From positions 247,703,666-247,767,665 of the forward strand of contig OY856188.1 of NCBI GenBank assembly GCA_963693315.1: 64,000 bases of DNA, written 5' to 3'. Positions within the stretch are counted from its first letter, which is position 1; every line of letters starts with the position of its first letter. Below the pieces are notes generated by a model. That model saw only the letters and a list, made by a program, of their open reading frames with translations, was not told the origin of the DNA and searched no databases. Below are positions 1-12,559 of this stretch, piece by piece. A program made the translations under genes and the position numbers. The DNA comes from Diogma glabrata. Lineage: Eukaryota > Arthropoda > Insecta > Diptera > Cylindrotomidae.

Positions 1-850
1 TTTAATTAATTTAATTAATTAACCAACTTAATCAACAAGCTCGTTGCGTATGGTTTTCATCCCAATGTTGTGAAGCTGATTCAAAATTTTCTATCCAACC
101 GATACATTTCGGTCTCCTTAGCGGATTTTCTTCTGAGTCTAAACTAATTAACGCTGGTGTACCTCAAGGGTCAGTATTGTTCCAAACCCTATTTTTGATT
201 TATATCAACGAATTGTGGAAAATCACCATCAACCCAATAAACAGTTTTGCAGATGATAGTCCTCTGCACAAGTCGTTCGACTCCCTTCCTTCAAAAGGTA
301 AAATGCACGAACGAATAAATCCCGCCCGGAGAGACATGCCATAAACGCGAATAAAGACCTAAAAAAGTTGCCGATTGGGGTGACCTAAACCTGGTCAATT
401 TCAACTCTACCAAAACACAGCTGTTGATTGTTTCCAGATCAAAGACCGAGTTCCCCAAAGATATTTTATTCAGTATGTGTGATGAACCAATAGGTGAATG
501 TAAAAACATTCGTTTATTGGGTGTCACTGTGGAGTGTCACATGATGAAATCAGCGGCATCATGCCTCAAACTTATTCTTACCTCCATTCCACTCGGTAAT
601 CGGCTACCGCAACAAGTGAAACGGTCAATATCCCACGCTGTCATACCGGCAGATTGCAGAAAGACTTTTTTGTCCGAACTGCATACAAATGGAATAGTTT
701 GCCGGAATCCTTAGTCTCAGGTGGCTTCAACCCGCAGAGGTTTAAAAAAAGCGTTCATCAACACCTTAGAACGCCAGTTGTTGTGGGACCTAGGCCTGGA
801 CCTATGTCTTAAAAGGTATTTATGTGTTGTTGTGTTATGACACATATTCT
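1..850 (+). pseudogene. Non-LTR retrotransposon relic: RT core to 3' end
   Basis: Broken reverse-transcriptase reading frames run along the plus strand. A GVPQGS-like motif sits near 155-172 and the catalytic FADD motif at 246-257. Further on, at about 685-775, lies the WNSLPES-type C-terminal segment common in Jockey/I-like LINE ORF2 proteins. Several frameshifts and stops separate these blocks, so no intact protein can be made. The tail after the ORF (about 775-880) is shared with 23,080-23,240, which suggests a common 3' end. The start lies outside the window or was lost: the first bases are an AT-rich simple repeat that joins abruptly to mid-RT. The clade is not settled. Confidence 0.65.
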
Positions 851-894
851 AAACCCTATTACACAACACTTTTTATTTTTTTAAAAAAAATTTG

Positions 895-1100
895 ATTTAT
901 TTAATTTAATTTATTGTTTTATTGAATTTAATTTAATATTTTATTGAATTCAATTTAGTGTTTTATTTAATTTAATTTATTGTTTTATTGAATTTAATTT
1001 AATGTTTTATTGAATTCAATTTACTGTATTGTTTAATTTAATTTATTGTTTTATTGAATTTAATTTAATGTTTTATTTTATTTAATTTATTGTTTTATGG
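895..1100. repeat. AT-rich minisatellite, 66-bp unit
   Basis: About three copies of a 66-bp unit made of TTTAATTTAATTTATTG and TTTTATTGAATTCAATTTA blocks start near 895, 961 and 1,027. It follows the LINE relic directly and may be an expanded LINE tail. No coding potential is seen. Confidence 0.7.
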
Positions 1101-1319
1101 AATTAAACTAAATTAAATTAAATTAAATATACTTTACTTGATTACTTGCGTTATGTTATGACTACATATAGATAATTATTAGAATATTATTTTAAAACAT
1201 TTACAAAAAATCGACATTTTGTAATGTATGAACTAGTAAAATCCCTATTATAAATGATCCTGTCATAGTCCGATTTTAGTACGACTAATCTGGTTAGGAA
1301 AGTTTAACGAGTTACGTTA

Positions 1320-1545
1320 TTGATCAGGGCCTGTTCAAAGAGCCTGATCCGTTGGGAAAGCCGCATCAGATTTTGATCTGAGCCCTTATAGAATGCTACT
1401 CGGGATGCTCAAGTGCTAAATTAAATAATACAGCTGCGGATGCATCACCTTGACAAACACCAGATGTTATCTCAAAAGTGTCAGAAACTAACCATTCGAT
1501 TACTATTTTATAATCTGATCCCAATTGTTATAAGTTAATACCAGA
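1320..1545 (-). pseudogene. LINE reverse-transcriptase fragment (RTE-like)
   Basis: On the minus strand a short stretch reads as the RT motif GVCQGDASAAVLFNLALE. This matches the G-x-x-QGD-x-L-LFN-x-ALE signature of RTE-type reverse transcriptases. Stops flank it on both sides, and nothing else of the element is recognisable. It differs from the GVPQGS type of the neighbouring relics, so it belongs to a different LINE family. Confidence 0.5.
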
Positions 1546-2619
1546 AAAACAAGTTTCTCTAAAATATCGTCGCTTTAATAATGAAATGACGTATACGCAA
1601 AAGTATAGTTTCGAGATATTTGAGTTTAAAGTTTGATGTGCGCATGCATTTGCATGGACGTTAATTTATAATTTATTAATTCTTACCCCCAGTCATAAAA
1701 TAATTCGAAAATTTAAAAACGCCAATTCAAAGATGCCCTTATTGGGGAATGCAGCGCACCTATTATATAAAAACAACGTATAAATAGCATACGTTGTTTC
1801 ATTATTAAAGCGACGATATCAAAGCATTTGAACGCGTACCAAGAGTGTGATCCTATCTTATCCTTGCTTGAAATCAGCGTAATCTATAATCCTGGTAATG
1901 ATGTTGTACTTCTTACATTTTCCAGAATTATCCTTAAGACAAACCATTGAACTGTGGTTGAACGGTTGGGACGAAAACCATACTAATATTAGAATTCTTT
2001 TTTGGTCTACCAGGGTTTGGTCCATCGGTGGAAAAAGTATTTTTAGTTATTGTGGTTATATATTGACAAAAAAAATGTCATCTTTTAGTATGAAAATAAT
2101 CTGGTCATCTTAGGCTAATTCGATGAAGTGATAAAGTAGACATAATAATGGGAACGGGTCATCAGCTCCTTAGATGGCTACTATCGCTCAAATCTCATTT
2201 AGAAAGATTTGCTCGAAACATTTCTTTTAGGAAGATAAAGGAAGACACTTTATCTAGACCACCACATTTCCACCTGAAGCTAAAGATTGTACAGTTATTT
2301 TAAGACAAATAAATTTCCAATAATATACTGACGTTACACACGACTTTGACCAATTAGACTATGCGAGGGTGTTTGGTATGAAATCAAAAATTATATTTCA
2401 AATAAATAGATAGACAGCCATTAGAAAATACACTGTGAGTCCATTTAACTCATCATTTAAATGCCTGAAAAATTTTTTTATGGCTACTGAGTTGGATGAA
2501 AAAGTTATCTGTTTTATTCATACTACGTTGTTCTCAAAACAGTAGTTTTTCCTTGAGAATTTAAAGATCTACGACGAATGTGTATGCTCGTCAAAATTCT
2601 TTAATAAAAAAAAGTTTAT
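1546..2619. other. Intergenic, no gene recognised
   Basis: AT-rich sequence without a convincing reading frame. The longest open stretch (1,898-2,113) has no recognisable motif and no splice context, and I treat it as chance. Confidence 0.5.
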
Positions 2620-3195
2620 GCTTGAAGAATCAGCTTACCAATACTACGCCTAAACAATTTTGGAAGGTTTTTCAGAGGTTTTGAATTTACTTTCCAAATG
2701 CATCCGTGAATATTGGTTTTGATCCTCAAATTGTTAGTGATTCCTGAGTGGCGTCAATTATTTTTTTTAAGACTGATAGTATGTCATATCTTAAGTTATT
2801 TGACTAATTTATTTAATTTTTCATTTAGCTAATCTATAGAGTTTTCATCTTTGTGAAAGAAGAGTATTATTATTCCTATCTCCAAAACTAGTCTGTTAAG
2901 ACTATCAGTGACCTTCGACCCATCAGCATCCTGACATGAATTTTCAAAATTTGCGAACGCGTTGCGCATGATCAATAGACTTTGTATTCGAATCAGCATG
3001 GTTTCTTAAATCCATATAAGTCAGGTTTTTGAGCTGGACACATTGCTGTGACTGCATTGTTTAAAGTAACGGACGACATTCGTATGAAAATTAATGAGGA
3101 AGTGGTTACTGTATTAATTTTCCTTGATTTTACCAAGGCGTTAAGATCTTTGCAGCATTGTTTATTAGTTGACAAACTAATAAATAAATAAATAA
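2620..3195 (+). pseudogene. LINE reverse-transcriptase N-terminal relic
   Basis: With frameshifts, the plus strand reads through the early RT blocks. A PISILT-like segment follows a region resembling YRPISLL near 2,920. Then come the SNQHGF-type block near 2,985 and the LDFTKA motif (the first catalytic Asp region) near 3,120-3,140. It stops at an (AAAT)n run at 3,175-3,210, just where the sequence at the window start resumes with the next part of the same domain. It is probably the same LINE family as 1-850, with the two halves now in swapped order. It is non-functional. Confidence 0.6.
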
Positions 3196-3239
3196 AATAA
3201 ATAAATAAATTAAATAACACTTAAAACTTTATTCAACAT

Positions 3240-3790
3240 TAAATTTTATTTAAGAAAATCAGTCTACTTAAACTATTTACGCGATAGTGTAATTTAAAAC
3301 TAATTCTCTTAAAAATTCTTAATTCTTAATTCTTAAAAATTGGTCCTCTTAATTTGTTTTTATAAAATAAGAAGAGAAAATTATACAAGTTCTTGCTGCT
3401 TCTTGGGAAACATGCCTCATATGGACTAATCCGTTGTCATGCAAGGACTTGGCAGCGCATCTCCTCAACTCTTTTGGATGTGTCGTATGAGTTATGTTGT
3501 CAATTATTAAAATTCAATCAATAACCCCAAAAATTATCGCATTATTTTATCCGCAAGAACCTTTGATATTTTCGGTGATGGATTGTGATTCAGGCCTACT
3601 GATTAAGACCTCGGTTTTATTACAACTTTTTTTGTGTCAACCGAATACATCCCGTCATTCCGTTGTTTTGTCATCATTAAAGGGAATAAAACTAACACTA
3701 TCTGTCGTAACTCGTGTGCAATTTTATGGGCAAAGTATTTTGCGCAACAACAAATATTTTTTATTATGTTATTCGATATTCCCTTGCTAC
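3240..3790. other. Intergenic, no gene recognised
   Basis: AT-rich. The overlapping open frames at 3,494-3,885 have no recognisable motifs, and the second overlaps the inverted-repeat arm that follows. Confidence 0.5.
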
Positions 3791-4129
3791 ACTTTAGAAT
3801 TTTTTCGTTAATTTGTAATTCTTCTATTTATTTTGTCGTCAGAAAAAAATTTACTCACATCAAATATTTTATTAAATTTCTGTGAGTGATTTAATGAACA
3901 CGTGTTTTGAAAATAAATTTAACAAACGAAAATATTCAACCTCATGCTGGGATTATACTTCCGGTAGAGGCAAATAATCACAACACGATGCTGATTTTTT
4001 TGTTTTTTCAATTTTCAAAACACGTGTTCATTAAATCACTCACAGAAATTTAATAAAATATTTGATTTGAGTGAATTTGTTTTCCCGAACCGAACGATAA
4101 AATAAATGGAATTAAAAAAATTCTAAAGT
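3791..4129. repeat. Foldback (long inverted repeat)
   Basis: Two arms of about 120 bp (3,791-3,913 and 4,011-4,129) are inverted copies around a 97-nt loop. The inner 50 bp, including ACACGTGTTCATTAAATCAC, are almost perfect; the outer parts have more indels. No coding capacity is present. This is typical of a MITE or foldback element, but I see no clear target duplication. Confidence 0.75.
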
Positions 4130-7100
4130 CGTTATTTCATATATAAATTTACTGAACATTCTCGCGGTTTACTAAGGTTTGCTCCTCTTGCCAAATCAAA
4201 TAATCAAAATATTTGTTGTAAGTGATTTGAGTCCAATTTTCTTCAATTGGAAAGTTTTTATTCCAAAATTATTATTGTTGTCAAAGAAAACTAGACATAT
4301 TAAGTGTCCTCTGATGTCAACCAGTTTGGTTGTTTGATAAATTCTTCTTTTTGCAACTTGTTTTTCACATCTGCCGTTGGGATAAACGTTTAAATTTGCT
4401 TTAAATCTTAGCTCATTGAGTATCAGATAAAGTAAAAAGAAAACAAAAATAATCATTACTTATGTACAGACATACGAATTATAAGAATTAAATTTACGAA
4501 TCAAAACAATAAATTTATTTTACGTAATAATTTTGATTATCTTCATTAACTCTTATAATTTTTAATAATAAGTTTCAAACTTTTAGGGCATAAAATTTTT
4601 TACTTATATATTTATTTTTTGTTTATTTTCTTCTTTAATCACACTCTCTCTACTTGTTTATAATATTATTTATATAATTAGTTAGTAAATTTAATTTGAT
4701 TTTAAATAAAAATACTAATTATTTACATGTTAGCAAGCAATTGAATGTTGTTGCTCTAAATTGTTTGAAATTGATAGATGTAATTTAAAATAGTGACAAT
4801 ATTTATTTATAAACTAATTAGAAAATGATTACGCGTGTCAATATTTAAACATAACATGCCATCACGGTTCCAAGTACTTGTTGGTTAAACAACAAGTCAT
4901 TGAATATTTTTTAGAGTAACAATTGAAAATTACATGCTATTGTGGTATCAAGAATACAAAAATAAATTGCGGTGAGGAGATTTACGCCACACCGCACCAA
5001 ATATCGATAGTTCTAAATTGTTTTTTTTTTCAACATAAATTATATAACTTATTTGCTACAAAGTAAATCAACTCAACCATATATCGAAACAACAAAAAAT
5101 TATCACAATTTTTTTGTAGTATGTAGCAAACATTTTTGTTCAATCTACCAAATGTAATTAAGTTGTTACTAAACAAAAATACCATCAACAAAAAAAATGA
5201 TTGACATGACCTTAAAAGTAAACGCAAAATTGTATTTGATATACAAAATTACATACAATTCAATCCATGCAATTATCAAATTAAAAATATTGAGAATATA
5301 TTGAAAGAAGCTAACCAGTAAAAAAATAACTCACCTTTTGGGTGGGCCTAGTAAATCAGATAAACATACATAATGATTCTAATTCACACCAAAGGTTGTT
5401 GTTCAACGATATTATATGTAGATATGTTTTGGAAAAGGTAATCAAAAAACAATAAAATAATAGGTAATTTATGTGAGTCCAACAACGTTACATCTTGTCG
5501 ATTATGTCATGAAATAATTTATTTATATTTTGATAACACAGACCCACGATGAACTTAACCTTAATTTGAGGTTTTCTTTCATATTATCATGTTAGCTAGA
5601 AATCCTATTTTCCGGTCACCTTGTATGTTTATGTAGAATTAAAACTTCTAAATAGTTCGTGAAGTTCTAGAGTAAGGTGTCGCAAAGTTAGATTAAAATA
5701 ATTATAGATATCGTTATCGATATTACTATTATGCTCCATTCGTTCAGCGAGATAAACTTAAAAAAACTATAACATTCCCAAATACAGAAGTAAAAACAAA
5801 AAGAATGACGAAAAAAAAAGTTTTCTCTATTGCGTACAGAAAGTAAAAAAAAATAAAAATATAATCGTCTTAAAAGGAGTGAAATAAAAACTTCCCTCTT
5901 AGGAGTAAGAACGAAATAAAAATTAAAAAAATTTAAATTGCAAATAAAATTTCAAGCAGTAAAAAAAAAGAAAGAGCGCCCAAAACCGATAAATTGTAAG
6001 CTCGGACTGCAGAAATTTACGTTGTTTTTCAAAATGCCTTTTAGCATTTTTGTAATTTAATTCAATTTTCCAAGCATTATTCCACATCAGCATTATTTTT
6101 CCCCGCATTATTTTCGGGGCACCTTATGGCTTATACTAATTCGGACGAACTCGGGAACAAAATTTAACTGCTCTGAATCCATTCAAAATACGTATTTTTA
6201 TTAAATAAAACTCAATGTGATTAAAATCGGTACTCTTAGGGTTGATTTTACAGATAAAATTAGCAGAATTTAATTTAACTGTATTGTTGGTCTACAAGAT
6301 GAGTTACGTCTCAGCAATTTTCCACAAATTGCTTAAAACCTTATTAACACCTGAAACTCAATGAAACCTTTTTTATCTAAAATAATACACCTTAAACTGT
6401 GTTTTATTGGTATTGAAAATTTCACTAGTTTTTCGATCAAAGAAGAAAATTTATTTTTAGAAAATGGAAAATGGATGTAGTAATGGTGGATTCAAATAAC
6501 ATCACTCAAATTGCAATGTTTCAAGTTAAAATGTATTTTTCATGTATTCTTCAAATTCACGATAAATTCAACTTATTGTAGGGGCGGAGGAATGTCATGC
6601 TTCAACTCCTATTTCGCATGACGTTGCCTAGAATATTTTACCAGAAACCATTGCTTTCCTTTTAAATTTATTTTCAAAATATAAATTTACCTGAAAACAG
6701 AAGTCTAATTATAAAATAATTTTATAAACAAATAGGCAACTGACTATTAATAAGTTGAATAAAAAAACAAAACAAAAACTAAAAAATATTATAATAAACT
6801 AAATTTTGTATTTTCAAATTTTTTTAAAGTTTGGTAAGGACATGTTTTGTATAGATGCATTGCTGACCAAAAATTCATTAAACAATGATAATTCTTTATA
6901 AAAGAATGTATTCTGGATTAAAGTTAGTCCAGCGTAGGATACATAAAAATTTCTCGCGATCCTGGTGTTCATTCCAGTAATTTGTCCAACTGTCATGAGT
7001 TCTGTATTATATCTCATCATTTCATTTATTATCTTGAATACAGTCAGAAGCATTTCGTCATTTATCATCATAGGCAGCGGAAGGATATCATTAGATCGAG

Positions 7101-7759
7101 CGAAAACGGTTACTGTGAGATCCAGTCTACCAAAACAAAAAAAGTGTTTCTAAGCTTTTTTTTTAATATAAAAAGTAAATTAAGAATATAATTAATAATA
7201 TCTAATATATATTTATTTAAAATTAATAATATTTACAATAACTAAGAATAAAAACAAAACTATTTAACATTTATTTTCGAAGGCAGTCAAATAGGCTCCT
7301 AAAAAAACATGTAGATTATTTAATATTTTGATTCATAACAAAAATTCTGTTAATCGATCCCAAAATCTAAACGCCAACAGAATATCAAGCCAGATAATTG
7401 AAAACGAAAAAGCAGAGACTGACAGAGCGAAAGCGGCAAAGCATTCAAGGGATTCGTTTTTAATTAGGGCTTTCACTAGAAATTACAATATGTGCCACAA
7501 CAACACATAAAAATCTTTTAAGAGCAAGGTTTCTCACCAGTATGCGTTCTGAGGTCTTAATCGGCGTAATTTTTTTTTTTTATATTTTTTAAGGAACTTT
7601 TTTAAACAACTAAACAATAAATCGTATCACATATAAAATATAACATAGGTCAATATTTCATGATGGGGTAGAAAATAGAACAAGAGACAAAAAGCATATT
7701 GCTTTTAAAAATTTGAAGGGATAAAACTAAAAATGGGTGGCCAATAATCCAGCTAGTCA
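4130..7759. other. Long AT-rich intergenic stretch
   Basis: No conserved gene is recognised. An 86-codon minus-strand frame at 4,196-4,456 starts with a hydrophobic, signal-peptide-like stretch but has no known motif. The frames at 5,030 and 5,923 are low-complexity. One possible exon is listed separately at 6,814-7,144. Confidence 0.4.
6814..7144 (-). other. Possible coding exon, unrecognised
   Basis: A minus-strand frame is open from a pyrimidine-rich AG (acceptor-like, at about 7,111) to a stop at 6,814. It encodes roughly 100 residues with mixed, protein-like composition (no long homopolymers). I do not recognise the family, and no partner exon was found upstream within the next kilobases. 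It could be a last exon of an unannotated gene, a transposon remnant or chance. Confidence 0.2.
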
Positions 7760-8035
7760 TGTGACGCACAGTCTTCATAAATGATTAAACCTCACCCAAA
7801 GAGTTATATTTAGGCTCGTTTCATCAAGCAGCAATAACATGTCATCATCAAGGAATCTATAACTAAGATTGATGATGCTACCGTTGATTGAATAGAGTTC
7901 AAACGCCAGCACCCTTAAGAAATCACCTTGGCTAGTGATATCTCCCGTTATTCCCAGTGGTATGTAATATTTCACGTTAACTCATATGTCACTAGCAGAA
8001 ACTAGAGTACGAGGGGTTGTCACAGCCATAAATCA
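7760..8035 (-). repeat. Dispersed repeat H, copy 1
   Basis: The reverse complement of this segment matches two others in the window. The 5' part (GTGACAA...CGTACTC...GTGACATA) recurs at 16,690-16,753, and the 3' part (GAGATATCACTAGC...TCAACGGTAGCA...CCTTGATGATGA) recurs at 22,690-22,860. The order is consistent, so this is one interspersed repeat of at least 270 bp with two truncated copies. It may be a LINE 3' end or a SINE; there is no diagnostic tRNA box. Confidence 0.6.
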
Positions 8036-9130
8036 AAAATTAAAAACGATTTACAAATTAACAAAAACTGATGGAGGTGGAAGATGAGAAAAAGATTATA
8101 AAGAAAATAAAGAAATGGAGTTTAAAGGTTAAAATAGTTTAAACTCCGATTCATATTGATATATTATGGAATTACCCATAGCGGCAGCAGACACGAAAAA
8201 CGATACATAATAGTAATAAAATTAAAGTTTTGAGAAAAAAACTTAAATTTCGAGAGAGAAAACACTTTGAAAAAATTTAAAGATAAATAATATAAGGAAC
8301 AAAAGGAAATGTATAAAATGATGGGCATTAACAAACATAATAAAACCACTAATGATAGAATAAGCCAAACGTCAGAGTTTTAGAACCGAGAATGATAAAT
8401 AAAATAACTAGACTAAGAACTATATAATTGTATAAGTATATGATATGAAATATTTAAAATTAAATAATCAGATGAAATCAGACAGAATCAAATTAAGAAA
8501 TCAAACGAGACAGGTATAGAAAAATAAATATAATTGCAAAAAAAATATTATTATTAGAAGATAAAAAACAAGAAGCAAGAAAGTGGTAATATAAATGTGA
8601 CTGAACAGTAATAAACAAAATAGGAAGATATAGTGAAGAAAAAAAATTAAAATATTAAAAAAGGGAATAAAGATATTACAAAATAATAAAATCTTGATGA
8701 TATGAGTGAGAAAGTGAGAAGTTCAGACCAAAGAAATAAGTTTAAAAGTTAAGTTCTGGCAAGACGTTGTAGCGACAGTTAAATTAAGGAGGTAAATTTA
8801 TCGCATTAAGAAGCAACTACCAACTAATAAAATATCAAGCAATAAAGCAAAAATTTATTTTTATTTTTCTCACTAGATATTTCAGTCATTAACAACTTAT
8901 GTTATTTATCCAGTAAATAGAATAGTTGAATAACAGTATACTAAAGATGGCTCCCCAAAAGAACCGAAATATCGAGTAAGAAACACATAAAGCAAAATTT
9001 TTAATCTAAACCTTGACATTTTATTTGTTAGTAGCGCTTCCAATCGAACCAAAGACGGTGTCAATCTAAAATTCTTATTCATTCTGTTTATAATCTTTTA
9101 AGACAACAATTATTTAAAACATAAAATATT
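8036..9130. other. A-rich intergenic, no gene recognised
   Basis: Purine-rich, AT-rich sequence with no credible open frame and no splice-like structure. Nothing is recognised. Confidence 0.5.
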
Positions 9131-10800
9131 GTGGAGGTCCGCTTGTCCTATCCACTTGGATTAAAACGTAAATTATTATGCATAATACGTTGAGTTACAT
9201 TTTATTTATAATAAATAATTTGTAATTTGTATATAAAGTTACTTATGTGAGATATTGCAAAAAGAAAAAGATGCAGCATAGATAAAATTTGTCGTTTTGG
9301 TGACCTCGACGTGAACGACGGATTCGTACTAGCGCATGAAATATTTATTTATCAAAATTTCGCTTTATTTCGCGCGTTTTTATTTGGGATGAAAACGAAC
9401 GCCCTTTAGAGCTCGGCGTCTCGTCCACCATAAAACTTCAGCCATTGGACACGAAATCTACAACCCTGAATTCGAGTGGAAGAACATACATTCGAACTGA
9501 AAAAAAATATATCAGAAACAGAAATACCTTTATCTTCGGCACGCTCTAACGTTAAAATTAAAACGTTTAGCACCCATCAAACGAACGACGCTTGGAAACA
9601 CTTTCAACATCTAAAGATATCGGTGATCAACAGACAACGACCTTGTGTGTCTCTCAGAAAAATTAAACTACTAGCTGGTGCTAATTGTACGGAAAAAATA
9701 ATACGTTCATTATGGGTAAGAAATAATATCAGAAATTTTTCGAATAAAAATCGCCACACAACTAGAAGAGATGACCACCGGCATCATTTAAAAACAGCCG
9801 AGTAAAATGTATTAGCCCATGTCGGCCAACCATCGCCAACAAATCAGCGAAGTTCAGTCACTTCGCTCCGCAAGGTATTCAGGTAGTAAAATCGAGCAAG
9901 CAAAAACCATAACCATGGAAGAGCGTTAGCAGTTCCAAATACCAACTGAACAGCGTGGAGCATCTACTACCAGTTACCGACCACGAGCGAGAACGCGAGA
10001 CGACCCAAGTCCTTTCAGTAGTCATGGTATAGCAGATTACTCATCAACAAACAACAATTTCGAGAAAGAACGAAAAAAAAACGAATAAGCCTAGCGGTCG
10101 ATGCGGCTACACACGAGACCATAAAAACATTCCCCTATTTACCCACGACAACATTAACAATTAAGTCGACACGGTAGCAAAAATTTCGGTAATCCCAAAT
10201 ACTTTCTGCCCATTAACAACTAATAGTCAAAAGTTCACGAATTTCATCTTATCGCCGGCCTAAAACAAACATTCACACACGCTTTCATATAATAGCAAAG
10301 TGAATCGTGCGATCATTGACGCTGATATCTTAAAAAAAATTGGCAGTTTAGTCAATCTCAAACAGAAACGATTGGTTGGTCCAGCTGTCAATCAATGCCG
10401 AAATGGAGAAGGCTAACATATGCCCACTCCCATTCATTTCATAATCAGGGATTACGGTCTACTACTGTAAAGAAGTATTCTTCCCTAACAGCAGAGCCGA
10501 ACTATAATTTACCGGTCGGATACAATGTGGTTCATCATATCGTCCCCACAGCATGCTAGGCAGTAATTGTGTTAGTGGTTAACATGAAAATAAATCAACA
10601 CGGAGCATGATATCCCTTTCAGTATTTTTCTAAATGCTATGAATTGCTGAGAGCTATTGCCTACTATATTTTGCATTTTTATTAAAGAGACAAAAATCAA
10701 ACTTTCAGTAATGGTTTACCATTTTAAAAATATATTGTAACGTTTCATAGCCAAGTTACAATTATTTAGTTCGATCACTAAATCAGGAAATTTAAAACAC
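9131..10800 (+). mobile_element. Decayed Ty3/gypsy (CsRn1-like) gag-protease region
   Basis: At about 9,298 the sequence TGGTGACCTCGACGTGA closely matches the complement of the 3' end of tRNA-Trp. CsRn1-clade Ty3/gypsy elements use this tRNA as primer. Downstream (about 9,580-9,990) broken frames read as the Gag segment LLAGANCTEKIIRSLWVRN, followed by an Arg/Ser-rich tail. At 10,290-10,400 a piece reads DADILKKIGSLVNLKQKRLV, like the segment after the protease in this group. Frameshifts and stops occur throughout, and no RT or integrase follows. The bases before the primer site (9,131-9,295) may be 5' LTR remains, but no second LTR is present to prove it. Confidence 0.6.
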
Positions 10801-11400
10801 AATGGATTTTCTAAACGTTATAATTTTATTCGTTCAAGATTTTACAGTAAAAATATTTCTCCTATTACTATTCCCCTTTTAGTTTTTCTTGTACTAACAA
10901 TATTTCACCACTTATAATTCTTTTACAATTTTTCACAATATCACTTACAATAACTTTCTACTTATAACAGGTAATTTTAACTCGCCTATATCACTGCTAA
11001 TATTTTTATACTTTTTGTATCGCTAACAATTTTATACTATCTCTATCCGCGAAGAACACCTCTTATATACTACATGAAATAGCCTCGATTGTACTGTAAT
11101 ATTCTAGATGAACACACCCTTTTTTTCCTTCCTTTATTTCAACATAAACGTAATAACATCATCTTCAAATATTGACATCTAGGTGTGAAATCTACTCTTT
11201 TTTTAATTTGTTGATTTATACCTATTCTCTAATAGATTTACTTTACTTTATGTTTACTTTGGCTACGTTGATTTGGTTTTATTGATTTGTATATTTTTTT
11301 CGTAACGAGAATTTTCTTGAAGATGATTCTCTAACGAGAATTTTCTTGAAGATGTTCTATTGTTGTTGTGTTCTATCGTCTTCCATAATCGTCACAATAT
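10801..11400. other. Intergenic, no gene recognised
   Basis: AT-rich. The only structure seen is a tandem pair of about 33 bp (AACGAGAATTTTCTTGAAGA, twice) at 11,302-11,355. Confidence 0.5.
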
Positions 11401-11401
11401 A

Positions 11402-11531
11402 GGGTAAAGTGGGGCATTTTCGTCATCGGGACACTTTTGACAAACGTCCCTAAACCCATGATTCTCATTTAAAAAATCTACCAAAAATAAATCCCGTTAC
11501 TTGCTAACAATTCCATTTATAATAATAAATA

Positions 11532-11562
<31 letters not shown>

Positions 11563-12559
11563 AAATAAATATCTGAAGTTTGGTATTATTTCCTTGACAA
11601 TTAACAATATTACACGGGTTTTTGTTCTCTAAGTTTCTAATTTTTTTTCGTAAGGTTTTGAGGCTTTTTATAATTAAGTTAGTTAAAGTGAATTGAATGA
11701 AACAGTTTAACTGTTAAATTATGTGTGAAGTGCATTAAGTAAAATTAAATAAAAATCCAAAGCTAGCGACATATTTAATTTTGTTTCATTTTTTGAGACT
11801 TCGGGCACTTTCGTCACATGAATGTGGGGTACTTTCGTGTCTGACGAATCTGCCCCATTGGGACAAATGATTATTGTGATTACTTTTATGAAGAAAATTT
11901 TTAAAAGGGTTAGTGTAATTCCTAGAGGAGTAACACAGGTTTATTGGTGATGAAAGTGAATTGGTGATGAAGATGGAGAATCGCTGAACAAAAAGAAAAG
12001 CCGGTTGATAAGATCAAAAGAATCGTAGTAAGAGGTAACCTTTTTTAACTTTAAAATGTAACCTTTTATAACTACAAAAGGTGACCTTTTTTAACTACAA
12101 AAGGTGACCTTTTTTAACTACAAAAGGTAACCTTTTTTAACTAAAAAAGGTAACCTCTTTTAACTACAAAAGGTGACCTTTTTTAACTACAAAAGGTGAC
12201 TTTTTTTAACTACAAAAGGTAATCTTTGTTAACTATAAAAGGTAACCTTTTTTAACTACAAAAGGTAACCTTTTTTAACTACAAGTAAACGACATGGTTA
12301 TGCTGTTTTCTTGATGTGACGAAAGTGCCCCATACAATGACGAAAGTGCCCCAGCATGGGGCACATTCGTCAATTTGTAGTCTACCTGGCAAATTAAAAA
12401 AAACACCTGTTTAAAATAATTGGCAAGATGTAATGACAAGCATCAAAGTTGCTTGTTAGATTTAAGTTTCATTTGCAATTTACAGATAAATGAATAGGTT
12501 AGTAGTGTTATTAATATCGCTGAAAGAAAAAAGGGTGGCAAAAGCGCCCCACTCTCCCT
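11402..12559. mobile_element. Non-autonomous TIR element with GGGGCAYTTTCGTCA repeats
   Basis: The ends are imperfect inverted repeats: GGGTAAAGTGGGGC at the left and its counterpart GCCCCACTCTCCC at the right, flanked by TA/TATA on both sides. Inside, the subterminal motif GACGAAAGTGCCCC or its complement recurs several times (about 11,800, 11,830, 12,320, 12,340 and 12,355). No open frame for a transposase is present. The TA-flanked, short-TIR form suits a Tc1/mariner-type or other TA-targeting MITE. The family assignment is inference. Confidence 0.6.
12033..12284. repeat. Minisatellite, 23-bp unit, about 11 copies
   Basis: The head-to-tail unit is AAAAGGTRACCTTTTTTAAC plus TAC. Each unit contains the near-palindrome AAAAGGT-N-ACCTTTT, so every copy could form a small hairpin. 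Copies differ by one or two bases. There are no unique spacers, so this is not a CRISPR array. It lies wholly inside the TIR element at 11,402-12,559. Confidence 0.9.

Noticed and set aside
4196..4456. Small secreted protein gene on the minus strand
   Set aside because: Hydrophobic start only; no cysteine pattern, splice partner or family recognised, and the AT-rich context makes chance frames common.
12033..12284. Regular short repeats resembling a CRISPR array
   Set aside because: The units are directly head to tail with no unique spacers, in insect-like DNA and inside a TIR element.
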